From contig NZ_JABVAX010000006.1 of the NCBI RefSeq assembly GCF_013404595.1, positions 62,001-126,000 on the forward strand: DNA of 64,000 nt, in the 5' to 3' direction. Positions 52,660 through 61,669 of this stretch are shown piece by piece. The DNA comes from Jannaschia marina. Its GTDB lineage: Bacteria > Pseudomonadota > Alphaproteobacteria > Rhodobacterales > Rhodobacteraceae. Every line of letters begins with the position of its first letter. The stretch's first letter is position 1. Below the pieces are notes generated by a model. The model made no database searches. It saw nothing but the letters and a program-made list of their open reading frames with translations, and had not been told where the DNA came from. The position numbers and the translations under genes were made by a program.

Positions 52660-54387
52660 ATGCGTGCCGTCCCCCTTCCCGTCCTCGAGGACGATGTCAT
52701 CGCCACCGATCTCTTCGGCGGCAACTTTCTGGCCGACCGATACGTCCTCGGCCGCGACGGCAATATAGAGGCCGCCGTCGACCGCCTCGGCGTCAGTGGT
52801 CTGCGCTATCCCGGCGGTTCGCTGACCGAACGGCTCTTCGACATCACCGACCCGAACGCCCCGCGCGTCGAGGAAGACGACGGCAGTGTCGTCGACTTCG
52901 TGCCCCTGAACGATTTCCTCGCCTACGCCGAGGCCGCCGATCAATCGGTGACGATCGTCCTGCCGACCCGCGATTTCCTGTCCGCCCGCACGGATGGGAA
53001 CGGCGATCGTTTCCCCGACTTCGATGCGGAGGCCCTGCGCGGCTTCGTGCGTGACGTGGCCACCGGCGTCCATGGCGATGCCCGTATCGACGCCTTCGAG
53101 ATCGGCAACGAATATTGGGGCTCGGGCGAGATGACGGCGGTGGAATACGGTCGCCTGTCGTCTCGCATGACGGAGGTCATCGACGATGAGCTCGACCGCC
53201 TCGGCGCGGAGACCGGCGAGCCGTCGGAGATCGACATCCTGGTGCAATCGGGTACGAATTTCGGGTTCTCCGACCTTGCCGCCGGCTACGCGGGTAAGGA
53301 CGCCGAAGCGGTTCTCGCCGACCTGAACGCCCGATACGGCACCGAATTCGGCGAGGAGGTCGTCTTCCCGCAGGGCGCGCTCAACTGGCGGCGCATCAAC
53401 GACGAGCTGCTGCAACGAGAATTCGACGCCGGCGAGCTCGACGCGGTCGACGGGGTGGTCACGCATCTCTATTCGAAGGATCCGGTTCAACCCGGCCAGC
53501 GCGAATTCGGCCTCGACACAATCCAGAAGGTCTGGATCGACGACGCGCCGCATCTCGACATTCATGTGACCGAGTGGAACCAGTCCGCCGCCGAACCCCG
53601 CTTCGACAGCGACGGCGACTATGGCCTGCGCCAAGCCCATGAGGTGCTCGACACCTTCGAGACCATGGTGGCCGCCGGCGTCGATCAGGCCCATGTCTGG
53701 CCGCTCCTGCAGAACACGCGCAACGCGCTGCAACCCGACGGCCTCGAGGGCGAAGTGAGCCCGAGCGGTGCCCTCTTCGCGATGATGTCGGACGCGCTGC
53801 CGGGCAAGCAGATGCTCGACTTCGAGGTGCGCGACGACGACGTCACCGAGTTTCAGGGCCGCACGGCCGACCTTCACGGCTTCTACGGCAAGGGCGAACT
53901 CGTCTTCTACCTCGCCTCCACCTCGGAGCGGACCGAAACGCTCTCCCTCGATCTCGGGCAGATGGTGAGGGGTGGCGGGACAGTGAGCGGCCAGCTTCTC
54001 GGCGTCCGAGATGGTGACGCCCCGGGCGCGACCGACGCGCGTGCCGAGGTCGAGACGCTTCATCCCGGCACCTTCTACGACGACGGCCACGTCGCGGTCG
54101 CGCTCGACCCGGGCGAGATCCTCGAGATCCGCATCGCAGGGTTCAAGCCGACGCCCGGGTTCCGCGAGGTGATGGAAGGCCTCGACACGACACCCGACGC
54201 GCCGCCGGTCCCGCCCGAAGACATTCCGCCGATGCTCGACCCGATCATGCCGAGCCCCGACCGCGACGAGCCCGAGGCGGAGGACACGGACAGCGACGAC
54301 TTCGACGACGACATGCCGGACGCGATCGCCTGGCTCCTCGGCCTGCTGCCGCTTCTCGCGCTCGCCGGTGCCGGCCTCGGCGGGTGA
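52660..54387 (+). CDS. Clan-A glycoside-hydrolase-like protein with C-terminal hydrophobic tail
   Basis: A 575-residue protein. A TIM-barrel of the GH clan-A type is indicated by FGGNFLADRYVLG and LRYPGGSLTE near the N terminus, an acid/base-type glutamate in FEIGNEYWGSGEM (about residue 150) and a nucleophile-type glutamate in VTEWNQS (about 306). A beta-sandwich-like part follows (about 390-490). Then comes a Pro/Asp/Glu-rich stretch and a final hydrophobic tail (AIAWLLGLLPLLALAGAGLGG at the end). There is no N-terminal signal peptide and no RTX repeats. Related barrel domains occur in large type-I-secreted proteins of this group. GGAGG precedes the ATG. Family number and substrate unknown. 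Confidence 0.75.
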   Translation: MRAVPLPVLEDDVIATDLFGGNFLADRYVLGRDGNIEAAVDRLGVSGLRYPGGSLTERLFDITDPNAPRVEEDDGSVVDFVPLNDFLAYAEAADQSVTIVLPTRDFLSARTDGNGDRFPDFDAEALRGFVRDVATGVHGDARIDAFEIGNEYWGSGEMTAVEYGRLSSRMTEVIDDELDRLGAETGEPSEIDILVQSGTNFGFSDLAAGYAGKDAEAVLADLNARYGTEFGEEVVFPQGALNWRRINDELLQREFDAGELDAVDGVVTHLYSKDPVQPGQREFGLDTIQKVWIDDAPHLDIHVTEWNQSAAEPRFDSDGDYGLRQAHEVLDTFETMVAAGVDQAHVWPLLQNTRNALQPDGLEGEVSPSGALFAMMSDALPGKQMLDFEVRDDDVTEFQGRTADLHGFYGKGELVFYLASTSERTETLSLDLGQMVRGGGTVSGQLLGVRDGDAPGATDARAEVETLHPGTFYDDGHVAVALDPGEILEIRIAGFKPTPGFREVMEGLDTTPDAPPVPPEDIPPMLDPIMPSPDRDEPEAEDTDSDDFDDDMPDAIAWLLGLLPLLALAGAGLGG

Positions 54388-54880
54388 ACGGCCGCGCGTG
54401 CGGCACAGGTGCGCCTCTCGTGCCGGATTCGTTTCGACCGCAATCCCGCGAACCGCCTTCGAAACGATTGGCGCTGCGGCAGCGACCGCATGGGGTCGCC
54501 CGCTGACGGGACCGGCGCGGATCGGCGCAATCGGCTTCCGACCACTTGGCCGAGCCGAAGCGCCGCCGTGAACCTGCGACGGAAGCATCCGTATTTTCGT
54601 CGGTACCATTGTCGGGTCGATCGGCACCCTCGCCGCGAAGCTTCCGGTCGCCATCTCGGCTGGATCTCGGCGCGATCCGGAACGGCGGCATTGAGGCCGC
54701 GGTCGCGGCTCGTCGATCTTGCCCGAAGGCGTCGGGCGATGGCTTGGCCCCGTGGTCCGTCGGCCCTGCACCGCACACCGCAACGACGGATACCGACGGC
54801 CCGCCTGTCACGCCGAGGCCAGGCGACATCGCATGAGGGACCGCGCCGCAAGCCGGCTGAAAATGCGGCCACACCGACAC
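54388..54880. other. Long non-coding stretch between hydrolase and response regulator
   Basis: Almost 500 bases without a convincing gene. Open frames exist on both strands but none has a recognisable domain, a good ribosome site or the third-position GC bias of nearby genes. No T-tract terminator follows the hydrolase gene. A decayed segment or a long leader are the options. Confidence 0.6.
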
Positions 54881-54893
54881 GCGCAAATTGCGC
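54881..54893. promoter_or_regulatory. Palindrome GCGCAAATTGCGC upstream of the regulator gene
   Basis: GCGCAA and TTGCGC form a perfect inverted repeat with one central base, 43 bases before the regulator ATG. It could be an operator, perhaps for the regulator itself. Confidence 0.4.
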
Positions 54894-54935
54894 AAAGGCT
54901 TGTCCAGAAGCCGCCCCTCTCCTATTGCCCCCTCC

Positions 54936-55592
54936 ATGAATGTGCCCGAGACACGTCGCTCCGTCCGCGTGATGATCGTCGACGACCACCCGATGGTCGC
55001 GGACGGCATCCGGGCGTTGCTCGAGACCTACGACGACCTCACCGTCGTCGGCACCGTCTCGAACGGACGCGCGGCCATCGACCGGATCGAGGCACTGAAA
55101 CCCGATGTCATCCTGCTCGATCTGAACATGCCCGAGATGAACGGCCTCGCCGCGACGGAGGTGCTGCGCGAGCGCAACGCCGATGTGGCGATCCTGATCC
55201 TCTCGATGCACGACGCGCCGGAATACGTGGCGACGGCGCTCCGCCACGGGGCGAACGGCTATTGCCTGAAGGATCAGCCGACCGACGAGATCCACCGCGC
55301 GATCCGGACGGTGATGGCGGGCGAGCGCTACCTCTGCCCCGGGGCCGAGACGGCGCTGGAGCCGACGATGGACGGCTCCGAGCCGCTCACCTCGCGGGAG
55401 CAGACGATCCTGCTGCTGCTGGCGCAGGGACGCTCGAACAAGCAGGTGGCGGGCGAGCTCGATATCTCGGTGCGCACCGTCGAGACCCATCGCAAGAACC
55501 TCAAGCGCAAGCTCGGCATCGCGACGACGGCCGGGCTCACGCGCTATGCGCTCGAACACGGGGTGTTGCAGGGGACGGGCCTGACGCCCTGA
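54936..55592 (+). CDS. NarL/FixJ-type response regulator
   Basis: A 218-residue two-domain regulator. The receiver has MIVDDHP, the phospho-acceptor aspartate in VILLDLNMPEMNG and a conserved lysine in YCLKDQP; the C-terminal LuxR-type HTH reads LTSREQTILLLLAQGRSNKQ and continues VAGELDISVRTVETH. The ATG at 54936 is chosen; it lacks a strong ribosome site, and a TTG at 54888 is possible. It most likely pairs with the Cache kinase at 51103, the hydrolase gene lying between them. Confidence 0.9.
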   Translation: MNVPETRRSVRVMIVDDHPMVADGIRALLETYDDLTVVGTVSNGRAAIDRIEALKPDVILLDLNMPEMNGLAATEVLRERNADVAILILSMHDAPEYVATALRHGANGYCLKDQPTDEIHRAIRTVMAGERYLCPGAETALEPTMDGSEPLTSREQTILLLLAQGRSNKQVAGELDISVRTVETHRKNLKRKLGIATTAGLTRYALEHGVLQGTGLTP

Positions 55593-55601
55593 CCGTACGG
55601 G

Positions 55602-56201
55602 TCAGCCGCGACCGAGGATCACGCGCACGTAGTTGCGGGTCTCGCGGTAGGGCGGGATGCCGTTGTGACGCTCCACCGCGCCGGGCCCGGCGTTGTAGGC
55701 GGCGAGCGCCAGACGCCAGCTGCCGAACTTTCGGTACTGCATGGCGAGATAGCGCGCCCCGCCCTCGAGGTTCTGCGCCGGGTCGAGCGGGTCGACGCCC
55801 AGAATGCGGGCCGTTCCGGGCATGAGCTGCGCGAGGCCGAGCGCCCCCTTGTTCGATCGCGCGCGCGGGTTCCACCCCGATTCCTGCCGCACCAGCCGCA
55901 GGAACAGGTCTTCGGGCACGCCGTTGCGGCGGGCAGCGGCACGAGCGGTGTCGATCCAGGCCGACCGCTGGCTGCCGTTGTAGCGCGGGATTATCTCGCG
56001 CCCGAGGGTGCGGGTGGTCTCCGGGCTGGTCGGGGCCAGACGGGAGGAATGCGCGTATTGCGACGACAGCCGCCGGTCCATGAGCGCGGTCTGATTGGAG
56101 AAGAGATCGCTGCGCGACCGGCTGGAGAAGGTCTGCGCCTCGGCGGCGGCACCCGCGATCAAGGCCGTCACGACGGCCGCGGGCGTGGCAAAACGGATCA
56201 C
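55602..56201 (-). CDS. Lytic transglycosylase (SLT domain)
   Basis: A 199-residue periplasmic muramidase. A signal peptide (to about AAAEA, residue 22) is followed by a spacer and the SLT domain: the catalytic glutamate lies in [20 protein letters not shown], then [11 protein letters not shown] and [14 protein letters not shown]. It cleaves peptidoglycan strands to 1,6-anhydro-MurNAc products, the substrate chemistry recycled by AnmK. The start is GTG at 56201 behind GAGGGG. It converges on the regulator gene, nine bases away. Confidence 0.9.
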   Translation of the reverse strand: MIRFATPAAVVTALIAGAAAEAQTFSSRSRSDLFSNQTALMDRRLSSQYAHSSRLAPTSPETTRTLGREIIPRYNGSQRSAWIDTARAAARRNGVPEDLFLRLVRQESGWNPRARSNKGALGLAQLMPGTARILGVDPLDPAQNLEGGARYLAMQYRKFGSWRLALAAYNAGPGAVERHNGIPPYRETRNYVRVILGRG

Positions 56202-56379
56202 GGCAGACCCCTCAACTGTCCCAACGTCGGCGTGCGGACCGTTGGTCGACCGTCGCGCCGTGCGCGGACCCTACCGCAGCGGTCTCCCGAAAGAAACCCT
56301 CGGCGGCCCGCCGAGTCATGGACTGTTAACCAAAGGGATGCTCAAAAGGCGAACCAGATTCGCAGGACGGGAGAGCGGC

Positions 56380-56886
56380 ATGGCCGGCAGCGTGAACAAG
56401 GTGATCCTCATCGGCAATCTCGGGCGTGACCCCGAGGTTCGCAGCTTCTCGAACGGGGGCAAGGTGTGCAACCTGCGGATCGCGACCTCCGAAACCTGGC
56501 GCGACAAGGCGAGCGGCGAGCGCAAGGAGCGAACCGAGTGGCATTCGGTCGCCATCTTCTCGGAACCGCTCGTCCGCGTGGCCGAGCAATATCTGCGCAA
56601 GGGCTCCAAGGTGTATCTGGAAGGTCAGCTCGAAACCCGGAAATGGCAGGACCAGTCGGGACAGGATCGCTACTCCACGGAAGTCGTCCTGCGCCCCTAC
56701 CGTTCGGAGCTGACGATGCTCGATGCCCGCGGCGAAGGTGGCGGGGGCGGCAACTATGGCGGAGGCGGCGGTGGCTACGAAGACCGCGGCGGCTCCTCCT
56801 ACGGCGGTGGCGGCAACCAGCAGGGCGGCGGCAGCCAGGGCGGCTATGGCGGCCCGTCGGACATGGACGACGAAATCCCGTTCTGA
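56380..56886 (+). CDS. ssb: Single-stranded DNA-binding protein
   Basis: A 168-residue SSB. The OB fold starts [18 protein letters not shown] and contains [20 protein letters not shown]; a Gly/Tyr-rich linker (about 115-155) leads to the conserved acidic tip MDDEIPF that binds partner proteins. GGGAGAG precedes the ATG. The 178 nt upstream contain an 8-bp palindrome CTCGGCGG/CCGCCGAG (56299-56315) but no LexA box that I can recognise. Confidence 0.96.
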   Translation: MAGSVNKVILIGNLGRDPEVRSFSNGGKVCNLRIATSETWRDKASGERKERTEWHSVAIFSEPLVRVAEQYLRKGSKVYLEGQLETRKWQDQSGQDRYSTEVVLRPYRSELTMLDARGEGGGGGNYGGGGGGYEDRGGSSYGGGGNQQGGGSQGGYGGPSDMDDEIPF

Positions 56887-56919
56887 GCCCGCACGCGGCC
56901 CAGTCGGAAACCTCGCTGG

Positions 56920-56940
56920 CGGCCCGCTTCGGGCCGTTTT
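56920..56940 (+). terminator. Terminator of ssb
   Basis: CGGCCCG and CGGGCCG pair around CTT and are followed by TTTT, 34 bases after the ssb stop. Confidence 0.82.
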
Positions 56941-57025
56941 GCACATCCGGGCCAAGTCGGTGCAGATTGCGGCGCGGCGCGCGGGACGCTACCCCTGCCC
57001 GGTCTGCCCCCCGCCGGAGTGCGCC

Positions 57026-58222
57026 ATGCCCGTCCTGAACCCGCATCTCGTCGCGACCTTTCCGCCCCCGGTGATGGAAGCGCGCCGATGGATCGAGGGG
57101 GCCATCTTTCCCGCCGACCGCCCGCTTCTGAACCTTAGCCAGGCTGCCCCTGCGGACCCGCCGCCAGAGGCCCTGCGCAGGGCCATGGCCGAGATCGTCC
57201 TTCAGGATCCATCGGCGCATATGTACGGCGCGGTTCTCGGCCTGCCCGAGTTGCGGGAGCGAGTCGCTTCCGAAACCGAGCGGCTCTACGGTGGCGCAGT
57301 CACGCCGGCACAGGTCGCCATCACCTCGGGCTGCAACCAGGCCTTCGCCGCGGCCGTCTCGACCCTCGCCGTCGAGGGGGACAACGTGATCCTGCCACTG
57401 CCCTACTATTTCAACCACAAGATGTGGCTCGACATGCAGGGTATCGTGGCGCGCACGCTCGACACCGACGCGAGCCTGCTGCCCGACCCCGAGGCGGCTG
57501 CCGCGCTGATCGACGCGCGCACGCGCGCCATTGTCCTCATCAGCCCGAACAACCCCGGGGGCGTCGAATATCCGCCGGCGCTCCTCGCCGCTTTCCGCGA
57601 TCTCTGCCGCGCGCGGGGCCTCGCGCTGATCGTCGACGAGACCTATCGCGACTTCCACGCCGAGCCCGGCGCGCCGCACGACCTCTTCACCGATCCGGAC
57701 TGGGACGACACGCTGATCCAGCTCTATTCCTTCTCCAAGGCCTATCGCCTGACCGGGCACCGCGTCGGGGCCATCGTGGCCTCCACCGCCCGGCTGGCCG
57801 AAGTCGAGAAATGGCTCGATACCGTGGCGATCTGTCCCACGGGCCTCGGGCAGAAGGCCGCGCTCTGGGGGATGGAGAACCTCGGCGACTGGCTGGCCGG
57901 GGAACGCGAGGAGATCCTGCGCCGCCGCGCCACCATCGCCGACGGTTTCACCGCCCGCTCCGAATGGACGCTCATGGGATGCGGGGCCTATTTCGCCTAT
58001 GTCGGCCATCCGTTCGAGGCGCGTTCCGACGCCGTCGCCAAGGCCCTCGTGCAGCGCGCGTCGCTTCTGGTTCTTCCGGGCACGATGTTCGGGCCGCTGC
58101 GAACCGAGGGCGGCACGGGTCGCGCCGAGGGCAGCCTGCGGATCGCCTTCGCCAACGCCGATGCGGACGGCATCGCCACCCTCTTCGACCGGCTCGACGA
58201 TGTGACACGCACCGGGCTCTGA
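57026..58222 (+). CDS. PLP-dependent aminotransferase, class I/II
   Basis: A 398-residue fold-type I aminotransferase. The PLP lysine is K238 in YSFSKAYRLTGHRVG, with the preceding VDETYRDF aspartate/tyrosine and the ISPNNPGGV asparagine block. The C-terminal arginine region reads GSLRIAFANADADG. It could act on aromatic or branched amino acids; the neighbours do not say which. It may be co-transcribed with the PpiD gene, 61 bases away. Confidence 0.9.
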   Translation: MPVLNPHLVATFPPPVMEARRWIEGAIFPADRPLLNLSQAAPADPPPEALRRAMAEIVLQDPSAHMYGAVLGLPELRERVASETERLYGGAVTPAQVAITSGCNQAFAAAVSTLAVEGDNVILPLPYYFNHKMWLDMQGIVARTLDTDASLLPDPEAAAALIDARTRAIVLISPNNPGGVEYPPALLAAFRDLCRARGLALIVDETYRDFHAEPGAPHDLFTDPDWDDTLIQLYSFSKAYRLTGHRVGAIVASTARLAEVEKWLDTVAICPTGLGQKAALWGMENLGDWLAGEREEILRRRATIADGFTARSEWTLMGCGAYFAYVGHPFEARSDAVAKALVQRASLLVLPGTMFGPLRTEGGTGRAEGSLRIAFANADADGIATLFDRLDDVTRTGL

Positions 58223-58283
58223 TCCGCTTGCCCCTGCCCGGCCCCCGCCCTATCAAAGCGCGACATTTTCGGGGGGCCGTCGA

Positions 58284-60170
58284 ATGGCTGAGGAAGAGCG
58301 CCGCAAGAAGAAGAAATCGAACGTCGTCGTCTGGGCGATCCTGGGCCTTCTGATCCTGGCCATGGGCGGCTTCGGTGCGACCGGCTTCGGCAGTTCGCTC
58401 TCGAGCGTGGCGAGCGTGGGCGACCGCGACATCACCGTGCAGCAATACGCCGACGCGCTGCAGGCGGAGCAGTCTCGCGTCGGGCAGCAATTCGGCACCC
58501 GCCTGACGATGCAGCAGATGCAGGTTTTCGGCCTCGACCGCGCCGTGATGGAGCGGCTCCTGGCCGGAGCGGCTTTGGCCGAGGAGGCCGAGCGGCTCGG
58601 GCTGTCGGTGGGCGACGCGCAGGTGGCGCGCCGGATCCGCGAGAACCCGGCCTTCGGCGGCCTCGCCGGTGGATTCGACCGGGAGGGCTATGCCTTCGCG
58701 CTCGACCGCGCGGGCCTGACCGAACAGGCCTACGAAGCGCAGGTGCGCGACGAGATCGCGCGCGAGATCCTCCAGGCCGCCATCGTCGGCGGCACCGCGG
58801 CCCCGGCCACCTACGTCGACACGCTCACGCGCTACGTGGCCGAGACCCGCGACGTCACCCTCGCCACGGTGACCGAGGCCGACCTCCAGGCCGGCGAAGT
58901 GGCCCCGACCGAGGATGACCTGCGCACCTTCTACGACGAAAACCCGGACGCCTTCGAGGTGCCGGAGCTGCGCGCGATCACCTATGCCTGGGTCACGCCC
59001 GACATGATCCTCGACGACATCGAAAACGATGAGGACCAGTTGCGGCAGGCCTACGACGAGCGCGCCGCCGACTACATCCAGCCCGAGCGCGTGCTGGCCG
59101 AGCGTCTCGCCTTCAGCGACGAGGCGGCGGCGGAGGCGGCGCGCGCGGCCATCGAGGCCGGCGAGACCACCTTCGACGCGCTGGTCGAGGAGCGCGGATT
59201 GACGCTCGAAGACGTCGATCAGGGCGAACTCGCGCGCGACGGCCTGAGCGACGCGGTGGCCGAGGCCGTCTTCGCGCTGGAGGAGCCGGGCATCGCCGGG
59301 CCGGTGCCCACGGCGCTCGGTCCCGCGCTTTACCGCGTGAATGCCCTGCTCGCGGCCAGTGAAGTGCCTTTCGAAGAGGTTCGCGACGATCTTGCCGCCG
59401 AGGTCGGGCTCGACAGCGCCCGCCGCCGCATCGAAGCGACCCGCGAGGAACTCGACGACCTTCTGGCCAGCGGAGCCACGCTCGAGGAGTTGGCCGAAGG
59501 CAGCGAGATGGAGCTGGGCACCCTCCGCTGGGATGCCGCCGATGCGTCGCAGGGGGCCGACATCGCGGCCTACGACGCGTTCCGTAACGTCGCCGAAGTG
59601 GCGGCCGTCGGCGATTTCCCCGAACTCGAGGAGCTGTCGGACGGCGGGCTCTTCGCGCTGCGCCTCGACGAGGTGATCGCGGCGCAGGTGCCGCCCTTCG
59701 AAGACGTGCAGGCCGAGGTCGAGGCCGCGTGGCGCAGCGACGCCCGCGCCCGCGCCCTCGTCGCCCGCGCCGAGGCGGTCGCCGAGAGCGACACGGCCGC
59801 GCTCTCCGCACCGGCGGAGGCGATCGAGGGCCTCGCGCGCGACGCGACGCTCGAAGGCACGCCGCCCGAACTCGTCGCGCGTATCTTCGAGGCCACTGAG
59901 GGCGAGACCATCGTGGTGCGCGGAGACGACCGGCGCGCCTTCATCGCCACGATCGACGGCGTCAACGTCCCCGACCTGAAGGCCGGCGAGGCCGAGGACA
60001 TCCGCACGGCGGTCGAGACGCAGGCCGGCCAGGGCATCGCCGCCGACGTCTTCTCGGGCTACGGGGCCGCAATCCGCGACGCGGCGGGCTTCACCGTCAA
60101 TCAGGAGGTCGTGCAGCAGGTCCAGTCGCAACTGGGCGGCGGTGCGCCGATGGGCGGACACGGGGGATGA
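58284..60170 (+). CDS. ppiD: PpiD/SurA-type peptidyl-prolyl isomerase
   Basis: A 628-residue inner-membrane-anchored chaperone. A basic N terminus (EEERRKKKKS) and one helix (about 12-35) are followed by a SurA_N-type domain (VGDRDITVQQYADALQ) and a parvulin-like region (about 250-370), probably partly degenerate since the usual FGxxAxxxSxD motif is altered. It helps folding of outer-membrane and periplasmic proteins at the Sec exit. Its stop overlaps the trpE start (ATGA), an arrangement common in this group. Confidence 0.88.
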   Translation: MAEEERRKKKKSNVVVWAILGLLILAMGGFGATGFGSSLSSVASVGDRDITVQQYADALQAEQSRVGQQFGTRLTMQQMQVFGLDRAVMERLLAGAALAEEAERLGLSVGDAQVARRIRENPAFGGLAGGFDREGYAFALDRAGLTEQAYEAQVRDEIAREILQAAIVGGTAAPATYVDTLTRYVAETRDVTLATVTEADLQAGEVAPTEDDLRTFYDENPDAFEVPELRAITYAWVTPDMILDDIENDEDQLRQAYDERAADYIQPERVLAERLAFSDEAAAEAARAAIEAGETTFDALVEERGLTLEDVDQGELARDGLSDAVAEAVFALEEPGIAGPVPTALGPALYRVNALLAASEVPFEEVRDDLAAEVGLDSARRRIEATREELDDLLASGATLEELAEGSEMELGTLRWDAADASQGADIAAYDAFRNVAEVAAVGDFPELEELSDGGLFALRLDEVIAAQVPPFEDVQAEVEAAWRSDARARALVARAEAVAESDTAALSAPAEAIEGLARDATLEGTPPELVARIFEATEGETIVVRGDDRRAFIATIDGVNVPDLKAGEAEDIRTAVETQAGQGIAADVFSGYGAAIRDAAGFTVNQEVVQQVQSQLGGGAPMGGHGG

Positions 60171-61669
60171 TCGCCCCCGATTTCGCGACCTTCGAGGCGG
60201 GCTTCACGCGCGGCGAGAACCAGGTGCTCTGGGCGCGGCTGCCGGCCGATCTCGACACGCCGGTCTCGCTGATGCTCAAGCTCGCCGAGGCACAGCCGCA
60301 TTCCTTCGTGCTCGAGTCCGTCACCGGGGGCGAGGTGCGGGGGCGCTACTCCATCGTGGGCATGAAGCCCGATCTCATCTGGCAGTGCCACGGCACCGGC
60401 AGCCGCGTGAACCGTGCCGCGCGCTACGATCCGGCCGCATGGGAGGACGCGGGTGCCCCGCTCGATGCGATCCGCGCCCTGCTCGACGAGAGCCGCATCG
60501 ACCTGCCCCCTGACCTTCCGGCCGCGAGCGCCGGGCTCTTCGGCTACCTCGGCTACGACATGATCCGGCTTGTGGAGCATCTGCCGGACGTGAACCCCGA
60601 CCCGCTCGGCCTGCCCGATGCTGTGCTGATGCGGCCCTCGGTCGTCGCCGTGCTCGACGGTGTGAAGGGCGAGGTCACGCTCGTCGCGCCGAGCTGGAGG
60701 GCCGGGGCCACGACCGCGCGCGCCGCCTATGCGCAGGCGGCGGAGCGGTTGCAGGACGCCCTCACCGCGCTCGACCGCGCCGTTCCCCGCACGCAGGACA
60801 TGGCCGAGCCCTTCGAACTGCCCGAACCGGTATCGAACTTTACCAAGGACGACTACGAGGCAGCCGTGGAAGCCGCGCAGGCCTACATCCGCGCGGGCGA
60901 CATCTTTCAGGTCGTGCCCTCGCAGCGCTGGACCTACGACTTCCCGCTTGCCCCCTTCGCGCTCTACCGCGCGCTCCGGCGCACGAACCCCTCGCCCTTC
61001 ATGTTCCACTTCGACATGGACGGCTTCCAGATCGTCGGCGCGAGCCCCGAGATCCTCGTCCGGGTCTTCGGTGAGGAGGTCACGATCCGCCCCATCGCCG
61101 GCACCCGGCCGCGCGGGGCCACGCCCGAGGAGGATGCCGCACTCGAGGCCGATCTGCTCTCGGACGAGAAGGAACTGGCCGAGCACCTGATGCTCCTCGA
61201 TCTCGGGCGCAACGATACCGGCAAGGTCTCTAGGATCGGGACGGTGCGGCCGACCGAGAAGTTCGTCATCGAGCGCTACAGCCACGTGATGCACATCGTC
61301 TCGAACGTCGTCGGCGCGCTCTCGGAGGAGCACGACGCGCTCTCGGCGCTGCTCTCGGGCCTGCCGGCGGGCACCGTCTCTGGTGCGCCCAAGGTTCGTG
61401 CGATGGAGATCATCGACGAGTTGGAGCCGGAGAAGCGCGGTGTCTACGGCGGTGGCGTCGGCTATTTCAGCGCGGGCGGCGACATGGACATGTGCATCGC
61501 CCTGCGCACCGGCGTCGTGAAGGACGGCAAGCTCTACGTGCAGGCCGGCGGCGGCGTCGTCTACGACAGCGACCCGGAAGCGGAATGGCAGGAGACGGTC
61601 AACAAGTCCCGCGCGCTGCAGATGGCGGCGCGCGAGGCGGGCCGGTTCACGGGCGGCGGCAACCGCTAG
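60167..61669 (+). CDS. trpE: Anthranilate synthase component I
   Basis: A 500-residue chorismate-using enzyme that opens tryptophan synthesis. Blocks: LLESVTGG-type N terminus (here FVLESVTGGEVRGRYS), PSPFMFHFDMDGFQIVGASP, RPIAGTRPRG, DLGRNDTGKVSRIGTV and LPAGTVSGAPKVRAM. No leader peptide or trpG is seen here. Its stop codon shares the bases CTAG with the stop of the convergent DUF188 gene. Confidence 0.96.
   Translation: MIAPDFATFEAGFTRGENQVLWARLPADLDTPVSLMLKLAEAQPHSFVLESVTGGEVRGRYSIVGMKPDLIWQCHGTGSRVNRAARYDPAAWEDAGAPLDAIRALLDESRIDLPPDLPAASAGLFGYLGYDMIRLVEHLPDVNPDPLGLPDAVLMRPSVVAVLDGVKGEVTLVAPSWRAGATTARAAYAQAAERLQDALTALDRAVPRTQDMAEPFELPEPVSNFTKDDYEAAVEAAQAYIRAGDIFQVVPSQRWTYDFPLAPFALYRALRRTNPSPFMFHFDMDGFQIVGASPEILVRVFGEEVTIRPIAGTRPRGATPEEDAALEADLLSDEKELAEHLMLLDLGRNDTGKVSRIGTVRPTEKFVIERYSHVMHIVSNVVGALSEEHDALSALLSGLPAGTVSGAPKVRAMEIIDELEPEKRGVYGGGVGYFSAGGDMDMCIALRTGVVKDGKLYVQAGGGVVYDSDPEAEWQETVNKSRALQMAAREAGRFTGGGNR

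Noticed and set aside
52627-54783. A 718-codon open frame antisense to the hydrolase gene
   Set aside because: Shadow of the plus-strand gene, which has recognisable catalytic motifs and a ribosome site.
56202-56379. Possible SOS box upstream of ssb
   Set aside because: No GTTC-N7-GTTC pattern is present; only a palindrome CTCGGCGG/CCGCCGAG of unknown meaning.
56740-56870. GGC-rich repeats near the end of ssb
   Set aside because: This is the normal Gly-rich linker of SSB.
57972-60161. A 729-codon open frame antisense to ppiD
   Set aside because: High GC3 in the real gene keeps the antisense frame open; no motif or ribosome site supports it.
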